From Gnetum montanum (lineage: Eukaryota; Streptophyta; Gnetopsida; Gnetales; Gnetaceae): 64,000 nt of DNA. Each line of letters opens with the position of its first letter. The first letter of the stretch is position 1. The notes below the pieces were generated by a model. That model saw only the letters and a list, made by a program, of their open reading frames with translations. It was not told the DNA's origin and made no database searches. Below, piece by piece: positions 23,526-33,425 of this stretch. The DNA lies in contig MNCI01002041.1 in the NCBI GenBank assembly GCA_015680685.1, positions 335,505 to 399,504 on the forward strand, in the 5' to 3' direction. A program made the translations under genes and the position numbers.

Positions 23526-24175
23526 CAGTAATAGCAAAATGGGGAAACTTCTTTTCTCTCTCTCTGATTAAGGTGGGGGAGCGACGGGCGGTGTAGCATG
23601 CTCGCCATGACATCACGACACTATTAGCATTTAAACCTCAGCACGTTCCAAGTCAGTTGCTAGCCTTCTCGAAAATAAAAATGATATGATAATTTTTCAA
23701 CTAATAATGGCCGCAGTTTGCAATGACGTTAAACGAAGTAATTATGTTTCTTGCATCAGCAATCACCTGGCGCACCTCGGCATAAGGATAGCATAGTCCT
23801 TAACAGTGTCATACCTTCATTCCTGCGTTAACCGCCCGATACGTCTCATACTCGCAATGCTATCTCTTTTATCTGTATTTAGCACAACAAGACTTTGCAT
23901 GTCACAATATGGTAATCCAAAATGACATTTAAACTAGTGACGCGCCACCTATACACAACTTCACAATTTACATCAACGATGACTATGTCTTCAACTATCC
24001 TAGATCCCTGTGCCTGGGTGGTACACCACGGCCCTGAGCAAGCAAATCCTCAATCTTTACATTGCCTTATTTAGCAAGTCGCATCTTGATGTTGCTTTGC
24101 AGATTTACGTTCCGCACAATCTCTGGTGATCCTTACCCAGGCTCTCATCCTGTGATGGCAGGTTAAACAAAAAAA
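23526..24175. other. D: between antisense gene and RT
   Basis: No credible reading frame. Near the right end, TGTTGCTTTGCAG at 24091-24103 and GTGATGGCAG at 24154-24163 could serve as sense-strand splice acceptors for joining gag-pro to RT, as in Ogre elements, where an intron precedes RT. I saw no terminal inverted repeats that would make 18.7-24.1 kb a separate DNA transposon. Confidence 0.4.
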
Positions 24176-26583
24176 ATGGAAACCCACCATGCCCTGTCCA
24201 CGCCTCTAATAGTGACAAGGCCACAAGGCAAGCTCGCAAGACAGTTAAACCCCGATGTGATCAACTGGGAGTCTGTTGCGACTAATACTATAGCAACCTT
24301 AGAAGCATCCCCAGATTTGCCCAAACACCTGGTCCACGTCCTAGATTTGGAAGCTGGAGATGTAACCGAGGACCCACTCATCGAGATACCTGTAACCTCT
24401 ACAAGAAGGGAGGTAAAGACATTAAGACTCAGCTCTCTACTAGATACACAAATACGTGAGGGCATAGTTAAAACCTTGCAAGAACATGTTGACGTTTTCG
24501 CATGGTCATATGAAGATATGCCAGGTTTAGATCCATGGCTGAATCAGCATAACATCGTCCTAGACCCTCACGTGAAGGCAATCAAGCAAAATGTGCATAA
24601 AATTAAGCCGGAAATCGTGCTAGCCATGAAGGAGGAAATCATCAAGTTGTACCGAGCAGGCTTCATCCGCGCAGTCGACTATTCAGAGTGGGTGTCTAAC
24701 ATCGTTGTGGTTTCAAAGAAAACAGGAGGGATACGAATGTGTATAGATTTTCGAGATTTGAACAAGGCAACGATCAAGGATAACTTTCCACTACCAAACA
24801 TCGATCAATTCATCGACACCACGACTGGGCATGCTTTGCTATCCTTCATGAATGGCTTCTCTGGATATAACCAAATCCACATCAACCCAGAACACCAGCT
24901 GTCAACAACCTTCATGACTCCGTGGAAAACCTTCTACTATACCATGATGCCCTTTGGGCTCAAGAATGCTGGGGCAACATACCAACAAGCCATGATGTAC
25001 ATTTTCAGTAACCACATCCTAGAAACATTAAATGATTATATGGACGATATAGCAGTTAAGTCCAAAGAGGCGGCCCATCACCCGCGTGACCTAAAGTCAG
25101 TCCTCAAGTGCTGTCAAAGGCATGATTTGGGTCTCAACCCTAAGAAATGCGTCTTCGGAGTAAAGACCGAGCGCATGTTAGGGTTCATAGTATCGGAGGC
25201 TGGAATACGGGTGGACCCAAACAAGGTCAAAGCTATCGTCAACCTAGCACCCCCCACAAACCTAAAGGAGTTACGAGGTTTACAAGGTAGAGTGCAATTC
25301 ATTCGAAGGTTCATAGCAAGACTGACCGATAAGTTACACCCCATGCAACATTTTATGAGAAAAGGGGTTAACTTCAAGTGGACAATCCAATGTCAACAAG
25401 CCTTTGACAACCTAAAGAAGGAACTCTCCCACCTACCAACAGTGTACCCTCCATAGAGGGACAAGCCTTTCTTCATATACCTCGCCACCTCTGATGCATC
25501 CATAACAACACTGTTATGTCAGAAGTGGGACGATGGCTCTGAGATACCAGTCTATTACCTGAGCCACGCATTAATATCATACGAGAAAAAATACAACGAG
25601 GTGGAAAGGAATTGCCTAGCCTTAGTGTTTGCGCTAAAAGGTGGCGGCACTACCTATTCTGCAGTATAACCAACATCATTTGCAAAAGCAACGTACTCCA
25701 GGCTATCACCAGCAACCTATACGAAGGCAGTAGGATAGCCCGATGGAAGGCCATAACTACAAAATTTGATCTACGCTATGTGAGCCAATCATCAATGAAA
25801 GGCCAAGCCATAGCGACCCAACTCACAACCTCACCAGTTGACGACCGAGCGGTCATCAACCCCGAGTTCCCAGACAAATACGTAAGCAATGTCGCCATCG
25901 TCCCACCGCATTTCGAGGCAACCTTACATTTCGACGGCGCCTCAACCACGCAAGGAGGTAGTGCCACTGCCGTAATCACATTCCTCTGTGGGGAAATGTA
26001 CTCGTCCACTTATCATTTCGCATTCCCATGCACTAACAACGTGGCGAAATACGAGGGGCTACTCAGAGGCCTCTTAACTGCCCGCACACTGCATGTGCAA
26101 CACCTGGCGATCCGGGGAGATTCACAACTAGTTGTAAATCAAATCATCGAAGTCTACACCTACAAGGCTACGCATCTGCAACCCTACTACGACCTAGCAA
26201 AGGTCTTATTGAGACAATTCATGACCACTGATGTGCAACACGTGTCACGCAGTGAGAACAGCATAGCGGACGCCTTAGCTACCCTTGTGTTAAACATCCC
26301 ATCGCACTCCTTGGCGAACTTGCCCACTGCGATTATAGAATGCGCAGAACCTATCACTCGAACAGAATGTGTGGCATCTGTCAATGGTGCGGACACCTCA
26401 GAATGGTACGATAACATTAAAACATATTTGCAGCATGGTGAACTCCTAGGCAGATTGACATCAGGCAAGAGAGATGCAATCCGCAAACGCACCCGGCAAT
26501 ACGTGCTCATGGGAAATGACGCCCTATGCCAATGGTCCTACGATAGGATGTTGCTGGCATGCGTGGGTGGTGAGCAGGCATAG
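24176..26583 (+). pseudogene. D reverse transcriptase with RT-type and archaeal-type RNase H
   Basis: RT runs from ATG 24176 without a stop to 25453: AVDYSEWVSNIVVVSKKTGG, CIDFRDLNKATIKDNFPLPN, MMPFGLKNAGATYQ and the catalytic YMDDIAV (25037-25057). The first RNase H follows (IYLATSDASITTLLC; YYLSHALISYEKKYNEVERN), with a stop at 25454 and a one-base frameshift near 25636-25640. A second RNase H comes at about 25920-26280: LHFDGASTTQGGSA, NNVAKYEGLLRGLL, AIRGDSQLVVNQI and NSIADALATL, with its D-E-D-D residues in place. Dual RNase H marks the Tat lineage. A TAG at 26581 separates it from integrase in the same frame. Confidence 0.93.
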
Positions 26584-27645
26584 AAAGTAGTTAATGAGGT
26601 TCATGAAGGGTTGTGCGATGGACACATAGCACCTAGGGCTATGGCAGCGAAGATCAGACGCCTAGGGTACTATTGGCCTTACATGGAGCGCGATTGTCTA
26701 TTGAAAGTCAAGACATGTGAAATATGTCAGAGATATGCAAATCTCATACACATAGCACCTACAGACCTACACCCTACGCAAATTACGTGGCCTTTCCAAC
26801 GATGGGGACTAGACCTCATAGGGCCCATCACGCCTAAGTCTTCCGCAAAGCATAGCTTCATTATCACTACCACAGAGTATTTTACTAAGTGGGTGGAGGC
26901 TATTCCTCTAAGGAAAACGACATCCCAGCAAATCTACCACTTCATCCTCGATAACATCGTGACTAGGTTCGAGCTTCCGATGACTATTGTGATCGACAAT
27001 GGACCACAGTTCAACAGTAAGGAAACCCGAGCCTTCTGCAGTAACCTGGGCATTAAATAATCATTTTCTTCCCCTTACTACCTGTAGGCGAACGGACAAG
27101 CGGAGGCTACAAATAAGTCCATCATCAACTTACTAAAGTAGATGCTTAGCAACAGCAAGAGGCGGTGGCACGAGCAAATGCTCTATGTCCTCTAGGCCTA
27201 TCGAAAGACTTGCACAACCACGACAAGTAAGACCCCTTTCAGTCTCGTTTACGAATCTGAAGCTGTGTTACCTCTTGAGTTACAGGTACCCTCGCTCTAG
27301 ATGATCCTGTCCAATGTCATGAACGAAGCCCAGAACAACGAATCGCGAGCCATCGACCTCGACTCAGTGGAGGAGGAACGCACGCAGACACTAAGACGGA
27401 TCGAGCACTATTAAGATAGACAACGGCAAAAGCACAGTGCAAACCAGCATCGACGGCCGGTACAAAAGGGAGATCTTGTCCTCAAGACCGTCCGTGAGCA
27501 CGAGAGCAAATTCTCAGCCAACTAGGAAGGGCCTTATGTGGTCGCTAAAGCCTTCGGGAATGGAGCTTTTAAACTGGTGGACATGGACGGCAACGAATTC
27601 GCCAACCCGGTGAATCACATGTACCTCAAGCCATACTACGCCTAA
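26584..27645 (+). pseudogene. D integrase (decayed)
   Basis: The frame continues from RNase H. The zinc-binding part has VHEGLCDGH and CEICQ (about 26597-26735). The core has GLDLIGPITPKSSA with Asp 1 (26806 on), IVIDNGPQFNSKE with Asp 2 (about 26986-27024), and ANGQAEATNKS with Glu (about 27090-27119). The C-terminal part ends in FKLVDMDGNEFANPVNHMYL. In-frame stops at 27058, 27085-27090, 27139, 27193, 27298, 27412 and 27523 replace mainly Gln or Trp codons. No frameshift is evident. All three catalytic residues survive. Confidence 0.9.
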
Positions 27646-27659
27646 GGTACAATGATAGC

Positions 27660-27935
27660 ACACGCCACCGTCTACTATGACGATAAACTGGCAGCCGCAT
27701 CGGTCAGTGTCCGCAATGACGATAAACTAGCAGCACCAAACAGCGTCTGCTACGACAATAAACTGGCAACAACAGTCCGTCGCGACGTAAAACTGGCACT
27801 GTTAGTCCACTATGACTATAAACTGGCATCGCATGTCTGCCACGACGTAAAACTAGCGTGTACAGCCCGCTAGGATCTCAAACCAGCATAGCAGCCCGCT
27901 GGGACCCTAAACCAGCACCCAATCTACCAAGATCG
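27660..27935 (+). repeat. D: ~36-42 bp tandem repeat after integrase
   Basis: About eight diverged copies of a unit like CGCTACGACGATAAACTGGC. The first five or six stay in one open frame with the repeated residues YDDKLA, RNDDKLA, CYDNKLA, RRDVKLA, HYDYKLA and CHDVKLA. Later copies lose the frame. Spacing is near 39 bases (13 codons) but not constant, and there are no unique spacers, so it is not a CRISPR-like array. Confidence 0.8.
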
Positions 27936-28204
27936 TAAACTGGGTTCTTGTCGCACCCTCAACATGCATCATCACCGAATACACGTCGAACGAAGGAGCA
28001 TGATACCAACAGGTAGGTGGGACATCGCTGCTCCAGGACGCAGCTCTTGACATAAGGAAAACATGGTCCGAGGCATACGCGCCGCCATTTCCGGTGTCAT
28101 GCTGGCCCTTCGAAGACGTCGTACGACGTCACAAGAGCCCTTCGAACCTACCGTCGCTGCGACCCACCGTCCAAATGGTAGCTCCCAAGCCCGTTCCTGC
28201 TTCT

Positions 28205-28250
28205 GAGGTGCTGACAATATTGTGGCCTAGCCACAATATTGCTGCACCTC
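28205..28250 (+). other. D: long hairpin in the 3' tail
   Basis: GAGGTGCTGACAATATTGTG (28205 on) and its near-perfect inverse ending in GCAGGTG-type bases (28230-28250, GCCACAATATTGCTGCACCTC region) form arms of 21-22 bases with a 3-base loop (cta). One extra base and one mismatch interrupt the stem. Confidence 0.8.
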
Positions 28251-28934
28251 TGTTCCTCGCCAAGGTTGCGGCCCGCACGATGTTTGGCTATGTGGTAACT
28301 GATCCCATAGCTGAACTCAGCGTGTATGTCTTTAGCAAGGATCCTAGTACATTAGTGCCCCTAGTGCCCTAGGGAATAGCTCCCTCCGTGGGCAGTGTTG
28401 CCAAGACCGCTGCTGGCCTCCCTGCTTTGGGCATCTCACACCAGCGATGGTGCCCAAGGGTAACAATAATGCCAGCAACCCGCAAGACATTGTCCCCACA
28501 GACGCATCCCTCTATAACAGCAAAGGCTATAGCATCGCAAAGTGAGTGCCTCCACTAACATGGTTGTTTGAGAGTGCAAATTTTGGCACGTGCGTAACAT
28601 AGCTCGCCGTGCAGAAGGCTCCGATAGGTAGGTCAAGACCCTCTGTGGATGTAATACACCTCATCCTACGGAGGAGACACCCGCCTGCGGGAGGTTGAAG
28701 AACAGTGCCAGTCAAAGATGAAAACGCAAACGAGCCCCTCAGAGCACTCCAACGAGGGACCTGGCTAAACATCATCTCTGCTCTCTACCTTAACCTCCAC
28801 AGCACCAATACAGCACCCTCGAGCACAGCCAAGCGACGTCTCAATACTCACCAAACGATAGCCTCAGTGTTTCACTTGCTCCGATGTTTCGTATTCTTTG
28901 TCGATGTCTATCGAGCCTGTCCTCCAAATGTCGA

Positions 28935-28948
28935 CAAAGAGGGACTAA
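28935..28948 (+). other. D polypurine tract
   Basis: ACAAAGAGGGACTAA directly precedes the 3' LTR start (TGAAACATCC at 28949), where a plus-strand primer is expected. Confidence 0.6.
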
Positions 28949-30666
28949 TGAAACATCCTAAAAGAAAATGCGAGGTCATCCTAGCTTCACTAGGCTCTTG
29001 CAGTTCGCACAGCACCATGGCAGTCCATCGGGAAGAGAACGTTCTGAGTCCAAGATGGCCAGTTTGGTAAATTCTCTACTTTAGGCATGGACGAGTTCCG
29101 TACCAACTCGCCCGCTCGCCAAAGTAGTCTGCACAGCTGGCAGCCTGCTCAAAAATGGTGTCTAGAATCAGTGACAATAGTCTGGATGCACAGGAGAAGC
29201 AGTTCATGCAAATTTTCTAAGTCACAAAGTTTGCTACGCTACGATGTGTCGTAGCGTAGCAAGCCTCAGAAAACAGTGGCGGAACAAGATGTTACACGAC
29301 GCGATGACATATGGCGTAGCATAGCAACAACTTCATTACTCACCTCCCTCGTCAAAACTCGAGTCCTGCAGTGATGTTTCTTTTCGTTAGGAAGCGGCGA
29401 ACCATGTCTGCTGCTATGCTACGTTGAGGTACATGGCGCAGCAAGGCATAGCAATCCTGCAGAAAGGAACAGAAGGCGGTTCGAAAGGCAAAAAATTCAC
29501 AAAATTCGCAGAACTTTTATCATAACAGAATAAGCTAAAAAAATTAGCAAAACTGTCCCAGCCGCTACGCTACGCTACACTATGCTACGCTATGTAGTGT
29601 AGCATCATGTAGCAAGTATGTGACACATGGCAAGACACGCAGCAAGGTGCTACGCTACGATAAGAAAGCCACATCGCAAAACACAGCGCGACAGGCAGGT
29701 GGCCATGCGACATCAATGCACTCCACCTTGATCGGACCATTGACACACATCCCTAGGATCTGGCGACGCAGTCACGATGTAGCAGGATCGTAGTTATTGC
29801 TCGCGTCACAATGGTCTTGCAAGCTCAACGGTCACAAATGGCTCGAGTAACGCCAGTAAGTTGGCGTAAGTCTGTAACAACACAGTATTCAAACGGTCAC
29901 CTTGGCTTACCCTCAGCCCTATAAATAGCTTGTCAAACAACATAAAAAGGATCCGGTCCACGATGAAAAAAAAAAGAGAAAAAAGGGAGTCTCCTTGACT
30001 GAAGCAAAACAAAGGAAAATATCTGCAATCTTCCAATAAGGGAAAGAAAGGAGAGGCCAACAATCTGTAAGAGGAACCTATCTCAGCTGGCATAAAGCCC
30101 GAGGTCTCATCTACCACCTTAGTAGGATCTTGCCCGCATTGTACATATGTGAAGTCTATGCCCAAGTGCACAGCCATTTCCTGTTTCCCAACACGCTTTG
30201 GTCACTTTCGGAACCTTCTGCACTCCGTCATGTCATGCAACCGATTATGCCACTCCCTAACTGGACAGATTTGTAGCTCTGAAGCGGTGCATGTCCCTAA
30301 CTGTATCTTACATTATTTCTTATTTACTGTATGGCTTCCTTGTATTAATTCTATTTTGCTTACCTTCGAGCATCATCTCATATCATTGTCGCATTTACGT
30401 TTATTCATTATTTTGCATAGTTGTTGCATTTAGTCCCCTTCCTTTCTCACTGTAATTATTCGTAATCATCATCGCGCAACTCGTACAGTTTATATTGCAA
30501 AAGGCTATATTGACGTCGATGTAAGTCCCTGTTTGATTGACCAGACCGTTCAGGGCACCCCGTGTTCGCACACACCCAGCACCGTCCTCCCGTGGGAACA
30601 GGGTTGGAACTGTTGTGTCCACCGACTTTAGCGTTCTTTCAACCGCTGACATTTTCGGTCGCTACA
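28949..30666 (+). repeat. D 3' LTR
   Basis: 1718 bp, TGAAACATCC...GTCGCTACA, pairing with the 5' LTR throughout. TATA box at 29919-29928. It has extra GCTACGCTA repeats at 29570-29600 compared with the 5' LTR. Confidence 0.92.
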
Positions 30667-30671
30667 CTAAC
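30667..30671 (+). other. Target-site duplication right of D
   Basis: ctaac, against ctacc on the left side (12391-12395). Sequence on both sides joins to the A spacer, confirming the insertion point. Confidence 0.8.
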
Positions 30672-30694
30672 AGTTGATCATGGTGTGCTTACAA

Positions 30695-32256
30695 ATGGCC
30701 CCTAAATGAGGACAACGGGAAAGACCCTTTCAAGGTGCATCCAAACACCCAAGGAGAGGTAGAGGCCAAGAACTTCCCATGGAACATGCAGAGTAGGAGG
30801 CACAATCATTCAGCATTCATCAAGAAACTCTTGTTATTGCATAATCTAGGCATGCAAAAGGTGGAGAAGGTAGGGCACCTAAATAGGAACAACATCTCAC
30901 GTTGTCTCTAGAATGTGTTCAGGCGATTCGAGAAAGGTTCATATCAGCTGCAATGATTGTGGAACTCAATTTTGGACCCTTTACCAAATTTGCCCCTGAG
31001 TCAGTCAAAGATCAACTCAAAGGATCTCCACTATGGTCTATTCTCTCAAAGAGTGGTGAATGGTATTTGGGGCAGACGTATCAATTTTGGCATAATAAAG
31101 AAGAAGGCACCACCACTGACATTGGTGGGATTTTAGTCGATTTCTCTACTAAGGCCATTTCAAAAGTTCTAAACCTTCCGAATACAGGGCCTGAGGTTGC
31201 TCATCTATTCACTCGCTCCGATGCTAATGCATGAAAAATATTGTTATAGAGGGTGTATGGCAAGGAGGACAAAACATATGGGGAGCTCACTCTTGAAGAG
31301 AGAATCTATTTCAAAATTGGCACCTATCACATCTTTCCAACAAAAGAACTAAATAGGATTTCCACCTATGCAACTAGAGGAAGCACAATCTTGATGGGCA
31401 AAGTTGATGCCAATCTACCCCATTTATATCTCACGGAAATATTGAGGTGGTTTGAAGAACGTAAGGCAAGGAAGTTTGCATTGCCTTTCCCCTATCTAAT
31501 GAGGAAGTTGTGCTGACGTGCTAAAATTCTGGGGTACACTAATGACGTCCCCAGAAAAGCTCAAAATGCCTCATATGTTGAATTACTAAAGCCACCAATA
31601 CCAAGAAAAGATGCTGGTAAGACACTAGAGCTTAAGCAAGAGCAGACGATTGAGCCCACTACACCTCAAACAGTAAGGCCTAACCAACTTTCAGACACAA
31701 GGCCCATTCAACTATAGAAAGCAGGGCCCAACACACAACACACAAGCTAGCAAGACTAACAACCATCACCACCACAAGATTATTGACCATTGATGAGCCA
31801 TCACAGAAACGGTCAATTGGGGAAGTCGTGATGAGGCTAATCTCTTCAAGATAATTAATGATGTCGTACAACCCACAATCTCAATTGATCACACACAGGA
31901 TGAGGTTTCTATATAAACAGGAAGAGGGAATTCACATTGGTCACAACAGATCTCTAAAAATGCTACATCTTTTCAAGTGCAATTAGAATCTGGTGAAGGT
32001 GCCACAATAGTGGTTATGCAACACTAGGATGCAACTAGAGTAGCAAAAGTTGTCACAAACCACATGAAAGAATCATTCAATGTTCCTATTATGCCACCGA
32101 TGGATCTCACAGGAGCACGCAATGCTCAAGTCTTAGTCGGTCCCACGATGACTCCTATGGAACATGAGGATGCTCTGGATCAGTTGCTGCAAACAGGATA
32201 AGTAGTGATGTCCTTGTTTGACATCCCTCAAGATGTCACAATAGCACAATCAGACC
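30695..32256 (+). pseudogene. C ORF2, N-terminal part (truncated)
   Basis: Start ATG 30695, shortly after the D insertion. It matches A and B ORF2: ECVQAIRERFISAAMIVELN, WSILSKSGEWYLGQTYQFWH, GGILVDFSTKAISKVLNLPN, then EERIYFKIGTYHIFPTKELN and ALPFPYLMRKLC. The latter pattern (Ile-Phe-Pro, ...ILxGK, ...LPFPxLxxxLC) resembles the 'putative plant transposon protein' domain. Several stops break the frame. It ends abruptly at the equivalent of codon 520 or so of the A/B versions, within an 'AQSDLI' stretch, where the inverted leader begins. The coiled-coil half is absent. Function unknown. Confidence 0.75.
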
Positions 32257-32260
32257 TTAT
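32256..32260. other. Inversion-type junction between C ORF2 and a minus-strand leader
   Basis: ORF2 (plus) up to CAGACCTTAT joins the 5' leader of the same family in minus orientation (CTTATTTGCAATTAATTTC). CTTAT is present in both partners (ORF2 of A: cttatctctac; leader of A: cttatttgtaatt), so the join shows about five bases of microhomology. Confidence 0.7.
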
Positions 32261-32368
32261 TTGCAATTAATTTCTTTCTAAAAGATGTATCGTTAATGCT
32301 TCATTACAGCGATCATGTATGATATGACTAATCTAGATAGGTAGCACCGTCCCGAACAACGGTGCCAA
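32260..32368 (-). mobile_element. Leader and PBS remnant of a minus-strand A-type copy
   Basis: Minus orientation leader (32260-32343) and PBS (32344-32368, GCACCGTCCCGAACAACGGT in plus orientation). They stand left of the LTR 32369-33237, which therefore has a PBS on one side and a polypurine tract on the other. Confidence 0.8.
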
Positions 32369-33237
32369 TGATGAGCAATGAGGTACCCCTACAATCAACC
32401 ATACGAATACGAGCGTGTACGCACAATCTGGTCGAATTCCACAGACGGATTAGTTGTGACACCTAGATAGTTACATGTTGATCGTAGTTTGTTATCTTCC
32501 CACTTGGACTAGTAATAGCTTTGTACGTATGGTTTAGTCCAATGTGAGGTGTATGATGGGATTCCTAACACTAGGCTACTCCTAGAGACACTAAAAAAAT
32601 AATCTTAATTTAAACTAATAAGCACTAATAAAATAAAATCTAAACTAGCCTAAGTGCGATGAGAATTCGTCCTTAATCATCCGTATGCATCTTGGACTTC
32701 GTGTACTACTTCTGGGATTACCAAGCACACATTACTCGAAGCACTACTAGATACACTACTGAGTTACCAAGTAGCTACACTTAAAAGTTTGTGATTGAGA
32801 CATATTCATTCCGTGTTTAACAACAAAAATAGTAAATGACGATAAGAGAAATATTAACTAAGAAAAAAATAAATAATAATAAATAATTAAATAATTAAAA
32901 ACTAAGTGAATGCTACAATGATGGAGTAATCTTGATCTTTATTGCCAATTGTGTGCATGTCCAAGTACGTCACACTCAAACAAAGGTTCCGTACAATTAC
33001 AATCATCACACTACGGGCATGCACTAGGGGAAAGAACTGAAAACTAACTAACAACTAACAAAAAGACTTTACCCTAAGACTTACCAACTAACTCCTTTCT
33101 TGTGCAACTAAATGCTACATTTATAGGCCTACATAGGAATCATAATATCGTGTATTCAATATTGTTATCCAGGTTGCGATATCGCATACATGATATCGAG
33201 GATCTGATATTGGGGCCTGGCAAACCATGATTCATCA
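32369..33237 (-). repeat. A 3' LTR, also adjoining a foreign PBS
   Basis: 869 bp, plus orientation TGATGAGCAATGAG...GATTCATCA. TATA (TTTATAGG in plus) at 33119-33126, and the GATATC module at 33144-33212. It aligns with 40672-41375 plus 49862-50015. Confidence 0.88.
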
Positions 33238-33247
33238 TACCTCCATC
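33238..33247 (-). other. A polypurine tract
   Basis: Minus strand GATGGAGGTA just before the 3' LTR, as in B (GTGGGGGTA) and E3 (CGTGGAGGTA). Confidence 0.7.
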
Positions 33248-33425
33248 ACTGAATAACAACTCGTCCTCGAGTTAAATAATCAAAATGAGAATGAGTTTCT
33301 TAATTACATAATGGATAGGTATAGGATTATTGACTAACTATGAATTACTTCATGTTGCAGTGTGGAATTAAACAAAACAAAATTAGGACACAAACACATA
33401 GTACAAAATACAAAATTGCTGTAAT

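Larger units (their letters stand above)
27646..28948 (+). other. D 3' tail between integrase and 3' LTR
   Basis: Holds a short tandem repeat (27660-27935), a strong hairpin (28205-28250) and the polypurine tract next to the LTR. Reading frames of up to about 120 codons occur (for example 28705-29070) but run into the LTR and lack recognisable motifs, so I do not call a gene. Confidence 0.6.
12396..30666 (+). mobile_element. D: giant Tat/Ogre-type LTR retrotransposon (18.3 kb) with an antisense gene
   Basis: Complete from LTR to LTR: 5' LTR 12396-14095, leader repeats, gag-pro 14937-18626, an antisense multi-exon gene 19051-23367, RT plus two RNase H domains 24176-26583, integrase 26584-27645, tail repeats, polypurine tract, 3' LTR 28949-30666. 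Five-base TSDs flank it. Size, a long pro-to-RT gap and the second (archaeal-type) RNase H fit the Tat lineage, which includes Ogre and Retand. The first 150 bases of the two LTRs differ at about 14 positions, nearly all transitions, so the insertion is old. All sense frames carry premature stops. Confidence 0.92.
7027..32260 (+). mobile_element. C: non-autonomous Athila-related element (gag + ORF2), split by element D and cut at its 3' side
   Basis: C occupies 7027-12395 and 30667-32260, interrupted by D. Order on the plus strand: LTR, PBS, gag, spacer with internal promoter, ORF2. There is no protease, RT or integrase. The joined flanks of D match the uninterrupted spacer of A (minus, around 36230-36260), showing that D landed just upstream of ORF2. 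ORF2 breaks off at 32256-32260 and fuses to an oppositely oriented leader and PBS, so C has no 3' LTR of its own. It should have depended on enzymes from another element, most simply E1/E3 types (inference). Confidence 0.8.

Noticed and set aside
18700-24130. A separate DNA transposon (CACTA or Mutator-like) inserted in D between protease and RT
   Set aside because: I found no terminal inverted repeats or target duplication near either edge, and no transposase motifs. The alternative remains open until other D copies are compared.
27660-27935. CRISPR-like array
   Set aside because: Units are contiguous and diverged with no unique spacers, and the context is a plant retrotransposon.
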